Both the position numbers and the translations under genes were made by a program. Below, in pieces: positions 39,113-48,068 of a stretch of 64,000 nucleotides of DNA (position 1 is its first letter; each line of letters begins with the position of its first letter). Under the pieces are notes generated by a model that did not search any database, was not told the DNA's origin, and saw only the letters and a program-made list of their open reading frames with translations. The stretch is from Aminobacter sp. HY435 (GTDB lineage: Bacteria > Pseudomonadota > Alphaproteobacteria > Rhizobiales > Rhizobiaceae): NCBI RefSeq assembly GCF_027568395.1, contig NZ_JANKZL010000007.1, forward strand, positions 124,001 through 188,000. The letters are read 5' to 3'.

Positions 39113-40678
39113 ATGAACGTCATTGCGCCCGAAACCCAGACCGAGCCAGCCAAGCGCCGCGAGCGTGGTGGCCGCAACGCCCGACGCGAGCAGCGCTCGC
39201 ACGGTCCCGAGGCGCATGGCCGACCCTATATCGTCAGGAACATCCCGACCTACGACATCCTCTCAGAGGAGAACCTGGTCCGCATCGAGCAGACGGCCGA
39301 CAGGATCCTCGCCGAGATCGGCATCGAGTTCCGCGACGATCCCGTTGCGCTCGATCACTGGCGGCGGGCAGGAGCCAAGGTCGAGGGCGTGCTGGTGAAG
39401 TTCGAGCCCGGCCTGCTGCGCGAGGTGCTCAAGACCGCACCTGCGACCTTCACTCAACACGCAAGAAATCCCGAACGCTCGGTGGAGATCGGCGGCAAGA
39501 GCGTGGTGTTTTCGCCGGCCTATGGCTCGCCCTTCGTCATGGATCTCGACAAGGGCCGCCGCTACGGGACCATCGAGGATTTTCGCAATTTCGTGAAGCT
39601 GGCGCAGTCCTCGCCCTGGCTGCATCATTCCGGCGGCACCATTTGCGAGCCGGTCGACGTGCCGGTCAACAAGCGCCATCTCGACATGGTCTACAGCCAC
39701 ATCCGCTATTCCGACCGCGGTTTCATGGGTTCGGTGACCTCGGAAGCCCGCGCGGAAGATTCCATCGATATGGCGCGCATCGTCTTCGGCGACAGGTTCG
39801 TCGACCAGAACTGCGTCATCCTCGGCAACGTCAACGTCAATTCGCCGCTGGTCTGGGACGCGACGATGACCACCGCGCTGCGCGCCTATGCCCGCGCCAA
39901 CCAGGCGGCGGTGATCGTGCCCTTCATCCTTGGTGGCGCCATGGGGCCGGTGACCAATGCGGGTGCCATCGCCCAGTCGCTGGCCGAGACCATGGCCGGC
40001 TGTGCGCTGACCCAGCTCGAACGGCCCGGCGCGCCTGTCATCTTCGGCAACTTCCTGTCGTCGATGTCGCTGCGCTCGGGCTCGCCGACCTTCGGCACGC
40101 CGGAGCCCGCCATCGGCTCAATGGTCATTGGGCAGCTTGCGCGGAGGCTTAATCTACCCCTCAGATGCTCCGGCAATTTCACCACCTCGAAGCTGCCCGA
40201 CGCCCACGCCATGAACGAGGGCACCATGTCGATGCTGGCCGCCGTGCATTGCGGTGCGAACTTCATCCTGCACTCCGCCGGCTTCCTCGACGGGCTTTTG
40301 TCCATGTCCTACGAAAAATTCGTCATGGATGCCGATTTCTGCGGTGCGCTGCACACCTATCTCGACGGCGTGAAGATCGACGACAACCAGCTGGCGCTCG
40401 ATGCCTTCCGCGAGGTCGGCCCAGGCAGCCATTTCTTCGGCTGCGCCCACACCATGGCCAATTACGAGACGGCCTTCTGGGATTCGGCCATCGCCGACAA
40501 CGAGCCCTATGAGAAGTGGCAGGCGGCAGGCTCGGACGACGCGGCCAAGCGCGCCAACAAGCGCTGGAAGACGATGCTCGCCGAGTATGAGGCGCCGCCG
40601 CTCGACCCCGGCATCGACGAGGCGCTGCAGGACTTCATGACGCGCAAGAAGGCGTCGATGGAAGACGCGTGGTATTGA
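39113..40678 (+). CDS. MttB-family methyltransferase, non-pyrrolysine type
   Basis: The 521-residue protein belongs to the trimethylamine methyltransferase MttB superfamily, with EENLVRIEQTADRILAEIGIEFRDDP and GGTICEPVDVPVNKRHLDM. No in-frame amber codon is present, so it is of the non-pyrrolysine kind, whose characterised members demethylate quaternary amines such as glycine betaine or proline betaine using a corrinoid protein. No corrinoid protein gene is adjacent. GGAG precedes the ATG at 39113. It overlaps the SnoaL-like gene by one base. An N-methylproline-demethylase-like gene 1 kb downstream fits betaine catabolism. Confidence 0.88.
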   Translation: MNVIAPETQTEPAKRRERGGRNARREQRSHGPEAHGRPYIVRNIPTYDILSEENLVRIEQTADRILAEIGIEFRDDPVALDHWRRAGAKVEGVLVKFEPGLLREVLKTAPATFTQHARNPERSVEIGGKSVVFSPAYGSPFVMDLDKGRRYGTIEDFRNFVKLAQSSPWLHHSGGTICEPVDVPVNKRHLDMVYSHIRYSDRGFMGSVTSEARAEDSIDMARIVFGDRFVDQNCVILGNVNVNSPLVWDATMTTALRAYARANQAAVIVPFILGGAMGPVTNAGAIAQSLAETMAGCALTQLERPGAPVIFGNFLSSMSLRSGSPTFGTPEPAIGSMVIGQLARRLNLPLRCSGNFTTSKLPDAHAMNEGTMSMLAAVHCGANFILHSAGFLDGLLSMSYEKFVMDADFCGALHTYLDGVKIDDNQLALDAFREVGPGSHFFGCAHTMANYETAFWDSAIADNEPYEKWQAAGSDDAAKRANKRWKTMLAEYEAPPLDPGIDEALQDFMTRKKASMEDAWY

Positions 40679-41073
40679 TGGTCGCCGGCAATATGCATGA
40701 GACCGCGTTCGATCCCGTTGCGGCGCTGACGCACTACCACGCCGCCATCGACGTCCTCGACTTCGCGGCCATCGAGGCCTGCTTCGCGCCGGATGCCGAG
40801 TATGTCTCCGATGGCGTCGGCGCAATCGTTGTCGGCCGCGACGCGATCATGGCGGCGTTTCGCGGCTATTTCGCCGTCTATGGCGACCAGGTCTCCAAGG
40901 ACGAGGAGGTGGCCGCACGCTCGCCGTGCTCCGCCTGGTCGCGCTGGCGGCTCGAGGCGACGCATGCCGTCACCGGCGCACGGCTCGTCAGGTCCGGCGA
41001 GGAGACGGTGCATTTCGATGCAAGCGGCAGGATCGCCAAGGTCGAGGTGCAAGATGACCCCGTGGCGCCATGA
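40678..41073 (+). CDS. SnoaL/NTF2-like protein
   Basis: The 131-residue protein has the NTF2-like fold pattern: a helix with ALTHYHAAIDVLDFAAIEACFAPDAEYVSDGVG, GRDAIMAAFRGYF, then strands ending FDASGRIAKVEVQDDP. Members are small enzymes or binding proteins with a conical pocket. The ATG overlaps the mttB-like stop (TGATG), so it is part of the same catabolic unit; a second ATG 15 nt on is possible. The substrate is not predictable. Confidence 0.75.
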   Translation: MVAGNMHETAFDPVAALTHYHAAIDVLDFAAIEACFAPDAEYVSDGVGAIVVGRDAIMAAFRGYFAVYGDQVSKDEEVAARSPCSAWSRWRLEATHAVTGARLVRSGEETVHFDASGRIAKVEVQDDPVAP

Positions 41074-41098
41074 GCATATGCCGGAGCGTCGAAGCAGT

Positions 41099-41560
41099 TC
41101 AGCCGCGCCCGCGATAGGGCGCGACACCTGTTTCGGGCAGCCAGGAGCCCTCGGGCGGCGTGCCGGTCTGCCAGAACACGTCGATCGGGATGCCGCCGCG
41201 CGGATACCAGTAGCCGGCGATGCGCAGCCACAGCGGCTTTGTCGCTTCGACGACGCGACGACCGATCATGACCGTGCAATCCTCGTGGAAAGCGCCATGG
41301 TTGCGGAACGAAACCATGAACAGTTTCAGCGACTTGGATTCGACCAGCAGCCGGTCCGGGGCATAGTCGATGACGATGTGGGCGAAGTCGGGCTGGCCGG
41401 TCACCGGGCACAGCGAGGTGAACTCCGGGCAGGTGAAGCGCACGATGGCGGGTGGGCCGCCGACGCGCTCGTAGGGCACGGTTTCGAGCACGGCGGCTTC
41501 GGGCGAAGTCGGCGTCTGAACATGGGTGCCAAGCTGGGTGAGGGTGTCGGTGACGGTCAT
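41099..41560 (-). CDS. queF: NADPH-dependent 7-cyano-7-deazaguanine reductase
   Basis: QueF reduces preQ0 to preQ1 in queuosine biosynthesis. The 153-residue type I protein has the catalytic Cys in [15 protein letters not shown], the QueF motif [21 protein letters not shown] and the C-terminal [14 protein letters not shown]. Length is normal. It is flanked by betaine-type catabolic genes on the other strand and has no other queuosine genes nearby. Confidence 0.96.
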   Translation of the reverse strand: MTVTDTLTQLGTHVQTPTSPEAAVLETVPYERVGGPPAIVRFTCPEFTSLCPVTGQPDFAHIVIDYAPDRLLVESKSLKLFMVSFRNHGAFHEDCTVMIGRRVVEATKPLWLRIAGYWYPRGGIPIDVFWQTGTPPEGSWLPETGVAPYRGRG

Positions 41561-41673
41561 TGGGTGGCTCTTCTGAATTGGCCTGGCTCATTGCCTGAAA
41601 GGCGGCATGCGCCAGACTGCACGGGCCAGATTTTCAAGTGGCGTGTATTAGCGCCTGATAATGCAGGAAGGCA

Positions 41674-43719
41674 ATGACGAGCAACGATCCGCTTCTCCAA
41701 CCCTACCAGCTCAAGCATCTGCGGCTCAAGAACCGTGTCATGTCGACGAGCCATGAACCGGCTTATTCCGAGGACGGCATGCCCAAGGAGCGCTACCGGC
41801 TCTACCACGCCGAGAAGGCCAAGGGTGGAATGGCGCTGACCATGACGGCCGGGTCGGCCATCGTCTCGCGCGACAGCCCGGCAGCCTTCGGCAACCTGCA
41901 TGCCTATGACGACGCCATCGTGCCGTGGCTGTCAGAGCTGGCGGATGCCTGCCACGAGCACGATTGCAAGGTGATGATCCAGCTGACCCATCTCGGCCGG
42001 CGCACCACCTGGAACAAGGCCGACTGGCTGCCGGTGCTCAGTGCCTCGCCGGTGCGCGAGGCCGCCCACCGCACATTCCCAAAAACCGCTGAGGACTGGG
42101 ATCTCGACCGCATCGTCGCCGACTATGCCTCGGCCGCCCAGCGCATGCAGGCGGCAGGGCTCGACGGCATCGAATTCGAGGCTTACGGCCATCTGCTCGA
42201 CGGTTTCTGGTCGCCGGCCACCAACCATCGCGACGACGAATATGGTGGCAGCCTCGACAATCGCCTGCGCTTCACCCGGCGGGTGATCGATGCGGTGCGA
42301 TCGGCCGTCGGGCCGGATTTCCTTGTCGGCATCCGCATGGTCGCCGACGAGGACATGGACAAGGGTCTTTCGCGCGAGGAGGGCGTCGAGATCGCCCGAC
42401 GCCTGGCGTCGTCGGGAAAGTTCGATTTCCTCAACATCATCCGCGGCCATATCGACACCGATGCCGCGCTGACCGGCGTGATCCCCATTCATGGCATGGC
42501 AGCGTCGCCGCATCTCGATTTTGCCGGCGAGGTGAGGGCCGCGACCAAGTTTCCGGTCTTCCATGCCGCGCGCATCTCGGATGTCGCCACCGCTCGTCAT
42601 GCGATTGCCGCCGGCAAACTCGACATGGTCGGCATGACGCGCGCCCACATCGCCGACCCGCATATCACGGCCAAGGTGATGGCCGGCGAGGAGCACCGGA
42701 TCAGGCCCTGCGTCGGCGCCACCTACTGCCTCGACCGCATCTACGAAGGCGGTGGTGCGCTGTGCATCCACAATGCCGCCACCGGCCGCGAAGCGACGAT
42801 CCCGCATGTCATTGCCCGCACCGACGGCCCGCTGCGCAATGTCGTCGTGGTCGGCGCCGGTGCAGCCGGTCTCGAAGCGGCGCGGGTGTTGGCCGAGCGC
42901 GGTCACAAGGTGACAGTGCTGGAAGCATCGAGCCAGGCAGGCGGCCAGGTTCGGCTGGCAGCCCAGAACCCGCGCCGGCGCGAGCTGATCGGCATCGTCG
43001 ACTGGCGGCTGGCCGAGCTGGAGCGGCTCGGCGTCGAGATCCGCTACGACATCTGGGCCGGTGTGGACGACGTACTGGCGCTCGGCCCGGATGCGGTGGT
43101 GATCGCCACCGGTGGCCTGCCGCAGAACCCGCCGCTCGATGCCGGCGACGACCTCGTGACGTCGAGCTGGGATATCATCGCCGGCAGCGTCAAGCCGGCC
43201 GAGAACGTGCTGCTCTATGACGACAATGGCGGCCACCAGGGCATGACGGCGGCCGAGCTGATCGGCAAGGCCGGCAGCAAGCTCGAGCTTTTGACGCCCG
43301 AGCGCTTCTTTGCCCCCGAGATCGGCGGCATGAACCACGTACCCTATATGGAGGCGTTCCACCGCAACGGCGTGAAGATCACCGTCAACACACGGCTGCA
43401 ACAGGTGCGGCGCGACGGCAATCAGCTGGTCGCGACCCTGACCTCCGACTTCGCCAAGGGGTGGAGCGAGGAACGGCGTGTCGACCAGGTGGTCGTCGAA
43501 CACGGCACGCTACCGCTTGATGACCTCTATTTCGAGCTCAAGCCGCTGTCGAAGAACGCCGGCGCCATCGACTATGAGCGCCTGATCCAGGGCGGCGATA
43601 TCTTCCCGCAAGGCAATCCGAACGGCCGCTTCCTGCTGCTGCGCATCGGCGATGCCGTGCAGGCGCGCAACATCCACGCCGCCATCTATGACGGCATCCG
43701 CTATGGCCTCAGGATCTGA
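41674..43719 (+). CDS. NADH:flavin oxidoreductase, N-methylproline demethylase-like
   Basis: The 681-residue two-part flavoprotein starts with an old-yellow-enzyme TIM barrel (LKNRVMSTSHEPAYSEDGMPKE, then AYGHLLDGFWSPATNHRDDEYGGS). Next comes a Cys cluster for an iron-sulfur centre (RPCVGATYCLD and ALCIHNAATG) and a C-terminal FAD/NAD(P) domain with VVVVGAGAAGLEAARVL. It belongs to the trimethylamine dehydrogenase/2,4-dienoyl-CoA reductase group; closest in character are rhizobial N-methylproline demethylases of stachydrine catabolism, which agrees with the nearby mttB-like gene. AGGAAGG precedes the ATG. Its 3' end overlaps the convergent LysR gene by 11 bp. Confidence 0.85.
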   Translation: MTSNDPLLQPYQLKHLRLKNRVMSTSHEPAYSEDGMPKERYRLYHAEKAKGGMALTMTAGSAIVSRDSPAAFGNLHAYDDAIVPWLSELADACHEHDCKVMIQLTHLGRRTTWNKADWLPVLSASPVREAAHRTFPKTAEDWDLDRIVADYASAAQRMQAAGLDGIEFEAYGHLLDGFWSPATNHRDDEYGGSLDNRLRFTRRVIDAVRSAVGPDFLVGIRMVADEDMDKGLSREEGVEIARRLASSGKFDFLNIIRGHIDTDAALTGVIPIHGMAASPHLDFAGEVRAATKFPVFHAARISDVATARHAIAAGKLDMVGMTRAHIADPHITAKVMAGEEHRIRPCVGATYCLDRIYEGGGALCIHNAATGREATIPHVIARTDGPLRNVVVVGAGAAGLEAARVLAERGHKVTVLEASSQAGGQVRLAAQNPRRRELIGIVDWRLAELERLGVEIRYDIWAGVDDVLALGPDAVVIATGGLPQNPPLDAGDDLVTSSWDIIAGSVKPAENVLLYDDNGGHQGMTAAELIGKAGSKLELLTPERFFAPEIGGMNHVPYMEAFHRNGVKITVNTRLQQVRRDGNQLVATLTSDFAKGWSEERRVDQVVVEHGTLPLDDLYFELKPLSKNAGAIDYERLIQGGDIFPQGNPNGRFLLLRIGDAVQARNIHAAIYDGIRYGLRI

Positions 43720-44608
43720 TCGGCTGCGCCTCTGCAGTCAGCCAGCGCACGAATTCGCGCAGCCCCGGCCGGTCCTCGGTGCCGGGGCGGAAGGCAAGGC
43801 GATAGGGAAAGTCGCCGGCGATGCGGTTGGGCGAGGCCATGGCAAGCAGGCCCGCCGCCAGCTCGCGTTCGGCGAGCACCTGCGGCACCAGGGCTACGCC
43901 AAGGCCGGCGACGGCCGCCTCGACCACCATCGAGAATTGTTCGAAGCGATGGCCGCGCAAGGTGGTGCGCGGGTCGACGCCGGCGGCCTGGAACCATTGC
44001 AGCCAAAGCGTCGGCCGCGTCGATTGCTGAAGCAGCGGCAGCGCCGCCAGTTCCGCATCGTCTAGCGAGGCGCGGCCGTCAAGAAGTGCCGGCGCCGCCA
44101 CCACGACCAGCTCTTCATCGAACAGGCGGACAAGTCCCGGCTGCCCCGGCTCGACCGGTCCGCGTTGCACGGCCGCGTCGAAGGCTTCGGTTTCGAGGTC
44201 GACCGGCTCCAGCCGCACCGCCAGATCGATGGCGACATGGGGTGCCGCAGCGTGAAAGCCCGCCAGGCGCGGAATGAGCCAGCGGTCGGCCAGCGTCGGC
44301 AGCACTGCCAGGCTCAGCACGTCGGACTGGCCGCCAAAGGCCATGGTGCGAACCGCAGCCTCATGCAGGCTGTCGAGGATTGCCTCGGCGTCGCGGGCAA
44401 AACGCCGGCCGGCGTCGGACAGCGCCAGCCGCTGCCTGACGCGATGAAACAGCGCAACGCCCAGTCGGTCTTCCAGTTGCCCGATCGAGCGGCTGACCGA
44501 GCTTTGCGTCAGCCCGAGCTGATCGGCCGCGCGAATGGTCGTGCCGTATCGGGCGCAGGCGCGAAAGGCCTCAAGCTCTGCAATCGTTGGTACATAGGCG
44601 CGGCGCAT
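43709..44608 (-). CDS. LysR family regulator, probable activator of gcdH
   Basis: This 299-residue protein has the LysR helix-turn-helix (LEAFRACARYGTTIRAADQLGLTQSSVSRSIGQLE, LFHRVRQRLALSDAGRRF) and a periplasmic-binding-like effector domain. It is divergent from the glutaryl-CoA dehydrogenase gene with a 120-bp gap containing a perfect 8-bp-arm dyad, the usual arrangement for a pathway-specific LysR activator. The effector may be a glutarate or lysine-catabolic intermediate, which is inferred from context. Confidence 0.88.
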   Translation of the reverse strand: MRRAYVPTIAELEAFRACARYGTTIRAADQLGLTQSSVSRSIGQLEDRLGVALFHRVRQRLALSDAGRRFARDAEAILDSLHEAAVRTMAFGGQSDVLSLAVLPTLADRWLIPRLAGFHAAAPHVAIDLAVRLEPVDLETEAFDAAVQRGPVEPGQPGLVRLFDEELVVVAAPALLDGRASLDDAELAALPLLQQSTRPTLWLQWFQAAGVDPRTTLRGHRFEQFSMVVEAAVAGLGVALVPQVLAERELAAGLLAMASPNRIAGDFPYRLAFRPGTEDRPGLREFVRWLTAEAQPIRS

Positions 44609-44625
44609 GGGAAGGGCCCTGATCC

Positions 44626-44652
44626 AAGTTGATCGGATTTATGCATCAACTT
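44626..44652. promoter_or_regulatory. Perfect dyad in the LysR/gcdH divergent promoter
   Basis: AAGTTGAT (44626-44633) and ATCAACTT (44645-44652) are exact reverse complements separated by 11 nt, the TTGAT-N11-ATCAA layout typical of LysR recognition sites. It lies 18 nt from the LysR start and 77 nt from the gcdH start. Confidence 0.7.
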
Positions 44653-44728
44653 TGCAAGATTACTTGTTAGCGAAAGCCGCCGAAGCGGTCTAGGATGCGG
44701 CCAACGAATTGACTGTTTCGGAGGAACT

Positions 44729-45931
44729 ATGAGCGGATCAAGCCCGGCAGGCGGTGGCACTTTTGTGTGGGCCGACCCTTTCCTGATTGAAGACCAGCTG
44801 ACCGAAGACGAGCGCATGGTGCGCGACGGCGCGGCGGCGTTTGCAGCCGACAAGCTCGCTCCGCGCATCGAGGAGGCCTATCTCGAGGAGAAGGCCGATC
44901 CGTCGATCTTCCGCGAAATGGGCGAGGCTGGCCTGCTCGGCATTACCGTTCCTGAGGAATATGGCGGCCTTGGCGCCAGCTACGTCACCTACGGCCTCGT
45001 CGCGCGCGAAGTCGAGCGCGTCGATTCGGGCTATCGCTCGATGATGTCAGTGCAGTCGTCTCTGGTGATGTACCCGATCTATGCCTATGGCTCGGAAGAA
45101 CAGCGCAAGAAGTATCTGCCCAAGCTCGCTTCGGGCGAATGGATCGGCTGCTTCGGCCTGACCGAGCCGGACGCAGGTTCCGATCCGGGCGGCATGAAGA
45201 CCCGCGCTGAAAAGACGGCCAATGGCTACAAGATCTCCGGCGCCAAGATGTGGATTTCCAACGCGCCGATCGCCGACGTGTTCGTCATCTGGGCCAAGTC
45301 GGCAGCCCACGACAACCAGATCCGCGGTTTCGTGCTGGAAAAAGGCATGAAGGGCCTGTCGGCGCCGAAGATCGGCGGCAAGCTGTCGCTGCGCGCCTCG
45401 ATCACCGGCGAAGTCGTCATGGACGGCGTCGAAGTCGGCGAAGACGCGCTGTTGCCGAATGTGTCGGGTCTCAAGGGGCCGTTCGGCTGCCTCAACCGTG
45501 CCCGCTACGGCATCTCCTGGGGGGCGATGGGCGCTGCCGAGGACTGCTGGCACCGCGCCCGCCAGTACGGCCTCGACCGCAAGCAGTTTGGCAAGCCGCT
45601 CGCCGGCATGCAGCTCTACCAGAAGAAGCTGGCGGACATGCAGACCGAAATCACGCTTGGCTTGCAAGCTTCGCTGCGCGTCGGCCGCCTGATGGATGAG
45701 GGCAAGTTCGCGCCCGAGATGATTTCGATCATCAAGCGCAACAACTGCGGCAAGGCGCTCGACATCGCCCGCGTCGCTCGCGATATGCATGGCGGCAACG
45801 GTATCCAGATCGGCTACCACATCATGCGCCACGCGCAGAACCTGGAGACGGTCAACACCTATGAGGGCACGCACGACGTGCATGCGCTCATCCTCGGTCG
45901 TGCCCAGACCGGCCTGCAGGCGTTCTTCTAA
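44729..45931 (+). CDS. gcdH: Glutaryl-CoA dehydrogenase
   Basis: GcdH oxidises and decarboxylates glutaryl-CoA to crotonyl-CoA in lysine and tryptophan degradation. The 400-residue protein has [19 protein letters not shown] at the start, [15 protein letters not shown] for FAD binding, and [20 protein letters not shown], which holds the catalytic Glu and is diagnostic for the subfamily. GGAGG precedes the ATG. It is divergent from a LysR regulator and followed by a hairpin. Confidence 0.95.
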   Translation: MSGSSPAGGGTFVWADPFLIEDQLTEDERMVRDGAAAFAADKLAPRIEEAYLEEKADPSIFREMGEAGLLGITVPEEYGGLGASYVTYGLVAREVERVDSGYRSMMSVQSSLVMYPIYAYGSEEQRKKYLPKLASGEWIGCFGLTEPDAGSDPGGMKTRAEKTANGYKISGAKMWISNAPIADVFVIWAKSAAHDNQIRGFVLEKGMKGLSAPKIGGKLSLRASITGEVVMDGVEVGEDALLPNVSGLKGPFGCLNRARYGISWGAMGAAEDCWHRARQYGLDRKQFGKPLAGMQLYQKKLADMQTEITLGLQASLRVGRLMDEGKFAPEMISIIKRNNCGKALDIARVARDMHGGNGIQIGYHIMRHAQNLETVNTYEGTHDVHALILGRAQTGLQAFF

Positions 45932-45956
45932 GCCGAATTTCATCTGAATTCTGCCT

Positions 45957-45988
45957 TGACGGCCGTGGGAGCGATCCTGCGGCCGTCA
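45957..45988 (+). terminator. Hairpin after gcdH
   Basis: TGACGGCCG (45957-45965) pairs with CGGCCGTCA (45980-45988), a perfect 9-bp stem with a 14-nt loop, 25 nt past the stop. No T run follows. Confidence 0.5.
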
Positions 45989-46008
45989 TACATTGAGGCA
46001 TGTTTGTT

Positions 46009-46033
46009 GAATGCGGATTTGCGCTACGCATTC
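46009..46033. promoter_or_regulatory. Inverted repeat in the AT-rich leader of the first cupin gene
   Basis: GAATGCG (46009-46015) and CGCATTC (46027-46033) form a 7-bp dyad with an 11-nt spacer. A TATAAT lies 25 nt downstream at 46058-46063, about 130 nt before the cupin start. The 258-bp gap is distinctly richer in A+T than its surroundings. A regulator binding site is possible but the regulator is unknown. Confidence 0.35.
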
Positions 46034-46189
46034 GCTTCTGGGTTTAGTTGGTTCGAATATAATTCACCTGGAGCGCGTATTGTTTCAGGCTCTGTAACAT
46101 CAGCCGCGCTGCTCGGCTTCAAATGGTTACAAGGCATCGCTACTTCCCGGACTGCGCGACAGTTTGCGTCGCAGGGCAGGGGAGCATCG

Positions 46190-46648
46190 ATGACCGCGCA
46201 TGAGAAGACCGGGAGCGCCGCCAGGGTTCTTTGGTTTGGCGACAACCTGATGACCATCCGGGTGCCGGCGAGCGCCGAAAATGACGGGGTCAGCATCATT
46301 CAGTGCCGCATGCCGCGCGGAGGTGCGACCCCTCTCCATGTCGAACTCAGCGGCGATGACATCATTCATATCCTGGAAGGCAGCATGCGTTTCCAGGTCG
46401 ACGGCAAGGCTTTCCTGGCACATGCCGGCCAGACGGTGATGGCACCCAAGGGCATGCCCCACACGTTCCGGATCGAATCGGCGGAGGGCGCGTCGTGTCT
46501 CGTCGTTACCCAAGGCGGTGAATTCGAGCAGCTGATCCGCGAAATGAGCCTGCCCGAAGATGCGTTCATGCCGCAGGCCGGATTGGCGAAGGATCCGCGT
46601 GGCTTTGCACACGACAAGTTTCAGGTCATCGGCGCCCCGCTACCATAG
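46190..46648 (+). CDS. Cupin domain protein with altered metal motif
   Basis: This 152-residue protein is a single-domain cupin: ATPLHVELSGDDIIHILEGSMRFQVDGK for motif 1 and APKGMPHTFRIESAEGAS for motif 2. In motif 1 the usual HxH...E is reduced: the second His is Glu (HVE) and the Glu is Asp, so metal binding may be lost or changed. It is a paralog of the cupin at 47450, sharing the order of motifs and the C-terminal GAPL. GGGGAG precedes the ATG; the open frame extends 78 codons upstream without cupin similarity. Confidence 0.82.
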   Translation: MTAHEKTGSAARVLWFGDNLMTIRVPASAENDGVSIIQCRMPRGGATPLHVELSGDDIIHILEGSMRFQVDGKAFLAHAGQTVMAPKGMPHTFRIESAEGASCLVVTQGGEFEQLIREMSLPEDAFMPQAGLAKDPRGFAHDKFQVIGAPLP

Positions 46649-46701
46649 CGCCGATGCTCGGCTGGACGGGTGCGGGGGCGTGTCCGTCCAGCCAACTCAT
46701 T

Positions 46702-47204
46702 TCAAAGCTTGCAGCTGAACAATGGCTCGTCGAACGCCAGCGGATCGACGGCCAGGCCGAGCCCCGGCCCCTGTGGCGGAACCATCGCACCATCGGCGAT
46801 GGCGAAGTCGCCGCCGGCGGAGGCCACCGTCACCCAGTTGTGGAAGTCGACCGTGTGCTGGCGCAGGTTTTCCGGCGTCGACATCATCAGCCCGCCATAG
46901 GCTGCCGTATCGACTTGCGCACCGCCCGTATCCTCGATCGTGACCTTCAGGTTCCCGATGCTTCGCTGCCCATAAACTGCGGCGCCAGCTCCTTCATCGC
47001 CTCGCCGGCGGCGAAGGCGGGGTCGTGGAAGCTGCCCGGCGGGGCCATCTCGCCATAGCCGGTCGCATCGTCCCTGCTGGATATTTCGACGATCGTCGAA
47101 TCGAAGCCTTCTGCGCTGCGCCCGCCGGAGCAACGACAGGTGCCGCCACGAAACGGCTGCCACTGCCGGAAGATGCGGATGCTCGAAATGCTGGCGTCGC
47201 TCAT
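46702..47204 (-). pseudogene. Enolase-superfamily (mandelate racemase/muconate lactonizing enzyme) pseudogene, internally deleted
   Basis: On the minus strand ATG 47204 starts MSDASISSIRIFRQWQPFRGG and continues as an MR/MLE N-terminal domain through TGYGEMAPPGSFHDPAFAAGEAM to about 46950. There the frame closes. In another frame the sequence resumes immediately as an MR/MLE C-terminus (LKVTIEDTGGAQVDTAAYGG, HTVDFHNWVTVASAGG) to the stop at 46702. About 200 residues, including the barrel strands with the catalytic and metal-binding residues, are missing. An intact member would be about 370 residues. A good ribosome site remains before the ATG. Confidence 0.85.
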
Positions 47205-47449
47205 GTCGTCCCCTGGCGCTGCTGATCCGACAGGCAGGATCGCCAGGCGCAATCGTTCGAAGTCAGGGAAGCGGCGCACGGCCAGGTCGCATCCTGACAG
47301 GCGCGGCTGGCGCTGTTTTCGCAAAATGCGCGAATTGTTTCAGATAACGGATACAGCTTTCGGTTTTGTCGAATTCGAACGGATACGGTGGCGCTTTAAC
47401 CCGAGGCCACCGCGGCTCTTCCCGCCGCGCTGCTCGAAAAGGACAGACT

Positions 47450-47941
47450 ATGACCATCAATGCGAAGACGGACAGCAACGGTGAATTGTTGTGGTTCAAC
47501 GGCACCCTCGCCACCATAAAGGTATCTGGCGAGGCCGGTGCCGACACCATCAGCGTCATCGAACATCTGATGCCCTACGGTTCGGCCACGCCGCTGCACA
47601 TCCACCGGAACGAGGACGAGGTGTTCCACATCCTCGAAGGTGTCATGCGCTTCAACGTCGAGGGCAAGGACTTCTACGGCCACGCCGGCCAGACCTTGCT
47701 CGCGCCGAAGGGCATACCGCACTGCTATCGCGTCATCTCGGCCGAAGGCGCGCGCTGCCTGACCATCACGACGCGCGGCGATTTCGAGCGCATGGTGCGC
47801 GAGGTCAGCGTTCCGGCCGAACGGGCGGAGATTCCGCCGCAGGAGATGCCTACCCCTGAGGTGATCGCGGCCCTTACCGAGGTTTGCGCACGCAACGGCA
47901 TCGACATCATCGGCGCCCCGCTGACCAGCGACCGGCCTTAG
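47450..47941 (+). CDS. Cupin domain protein
   Basis: The 163-residue protein has a complete cupin motif 1, [23 protein letters not shown], with two His and Glu as metal ligands, and motif 2 in [19 protein letters not shown]. It resembles quercetin-dioxygenase-like cupins of unknown substrate. AAAAGGACAG precedes the ATG. It is a paralog of the cupin at 46190, and the two flank the decayed MR/MLE gene. Confidence 0.85.
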   Translation: MTINAKTDSNGELLWFNGTLATIKVSGEAGADTISVIEHLMPYGSATPLHIHRNEDEVFHILEGVMRFNVEGKDFYGHAGQTLLAPKGIPHCYRVISAEGARCLTITTRGDFERMVREVSVPAERAEIPPQEMPTPEVIAALTEVCARNGIDIIGAPLTSDRP

Positions 47942-47953
47942 CCGATCCGCGAC

Positions 47954-47988
47954 GACGACCGGGCGCGGCACAGCGTCACCCGGTCGTC
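47954..47988 (+). terminator. Hairpin after the second cupin gene
   Basis: GACGACCGGG (47954-47963) pairs with CCCGGTCGTC (47979-47988) in a perfect 10-bp stem. A run of five T follows at 48001-48005, 12 nt away, so it is a partial match to a Rho-independent terminator. Confidence 0.55.
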
Positions 47989-48068
47989 ATCGGTGTCGCC
48001 TTTTTCATGGATTTTTCAGCCGCGCCGCGCGACAGTCCGCTTCCAAAGCGAAGCAGGAGAAACTGTCG

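Noticed and set aside
39113..40678. Pyrrolysine-containing MttB
   Set aside because: The frame is complete without an internal amber codon, so this is the non-pyrrolysine subgroup.
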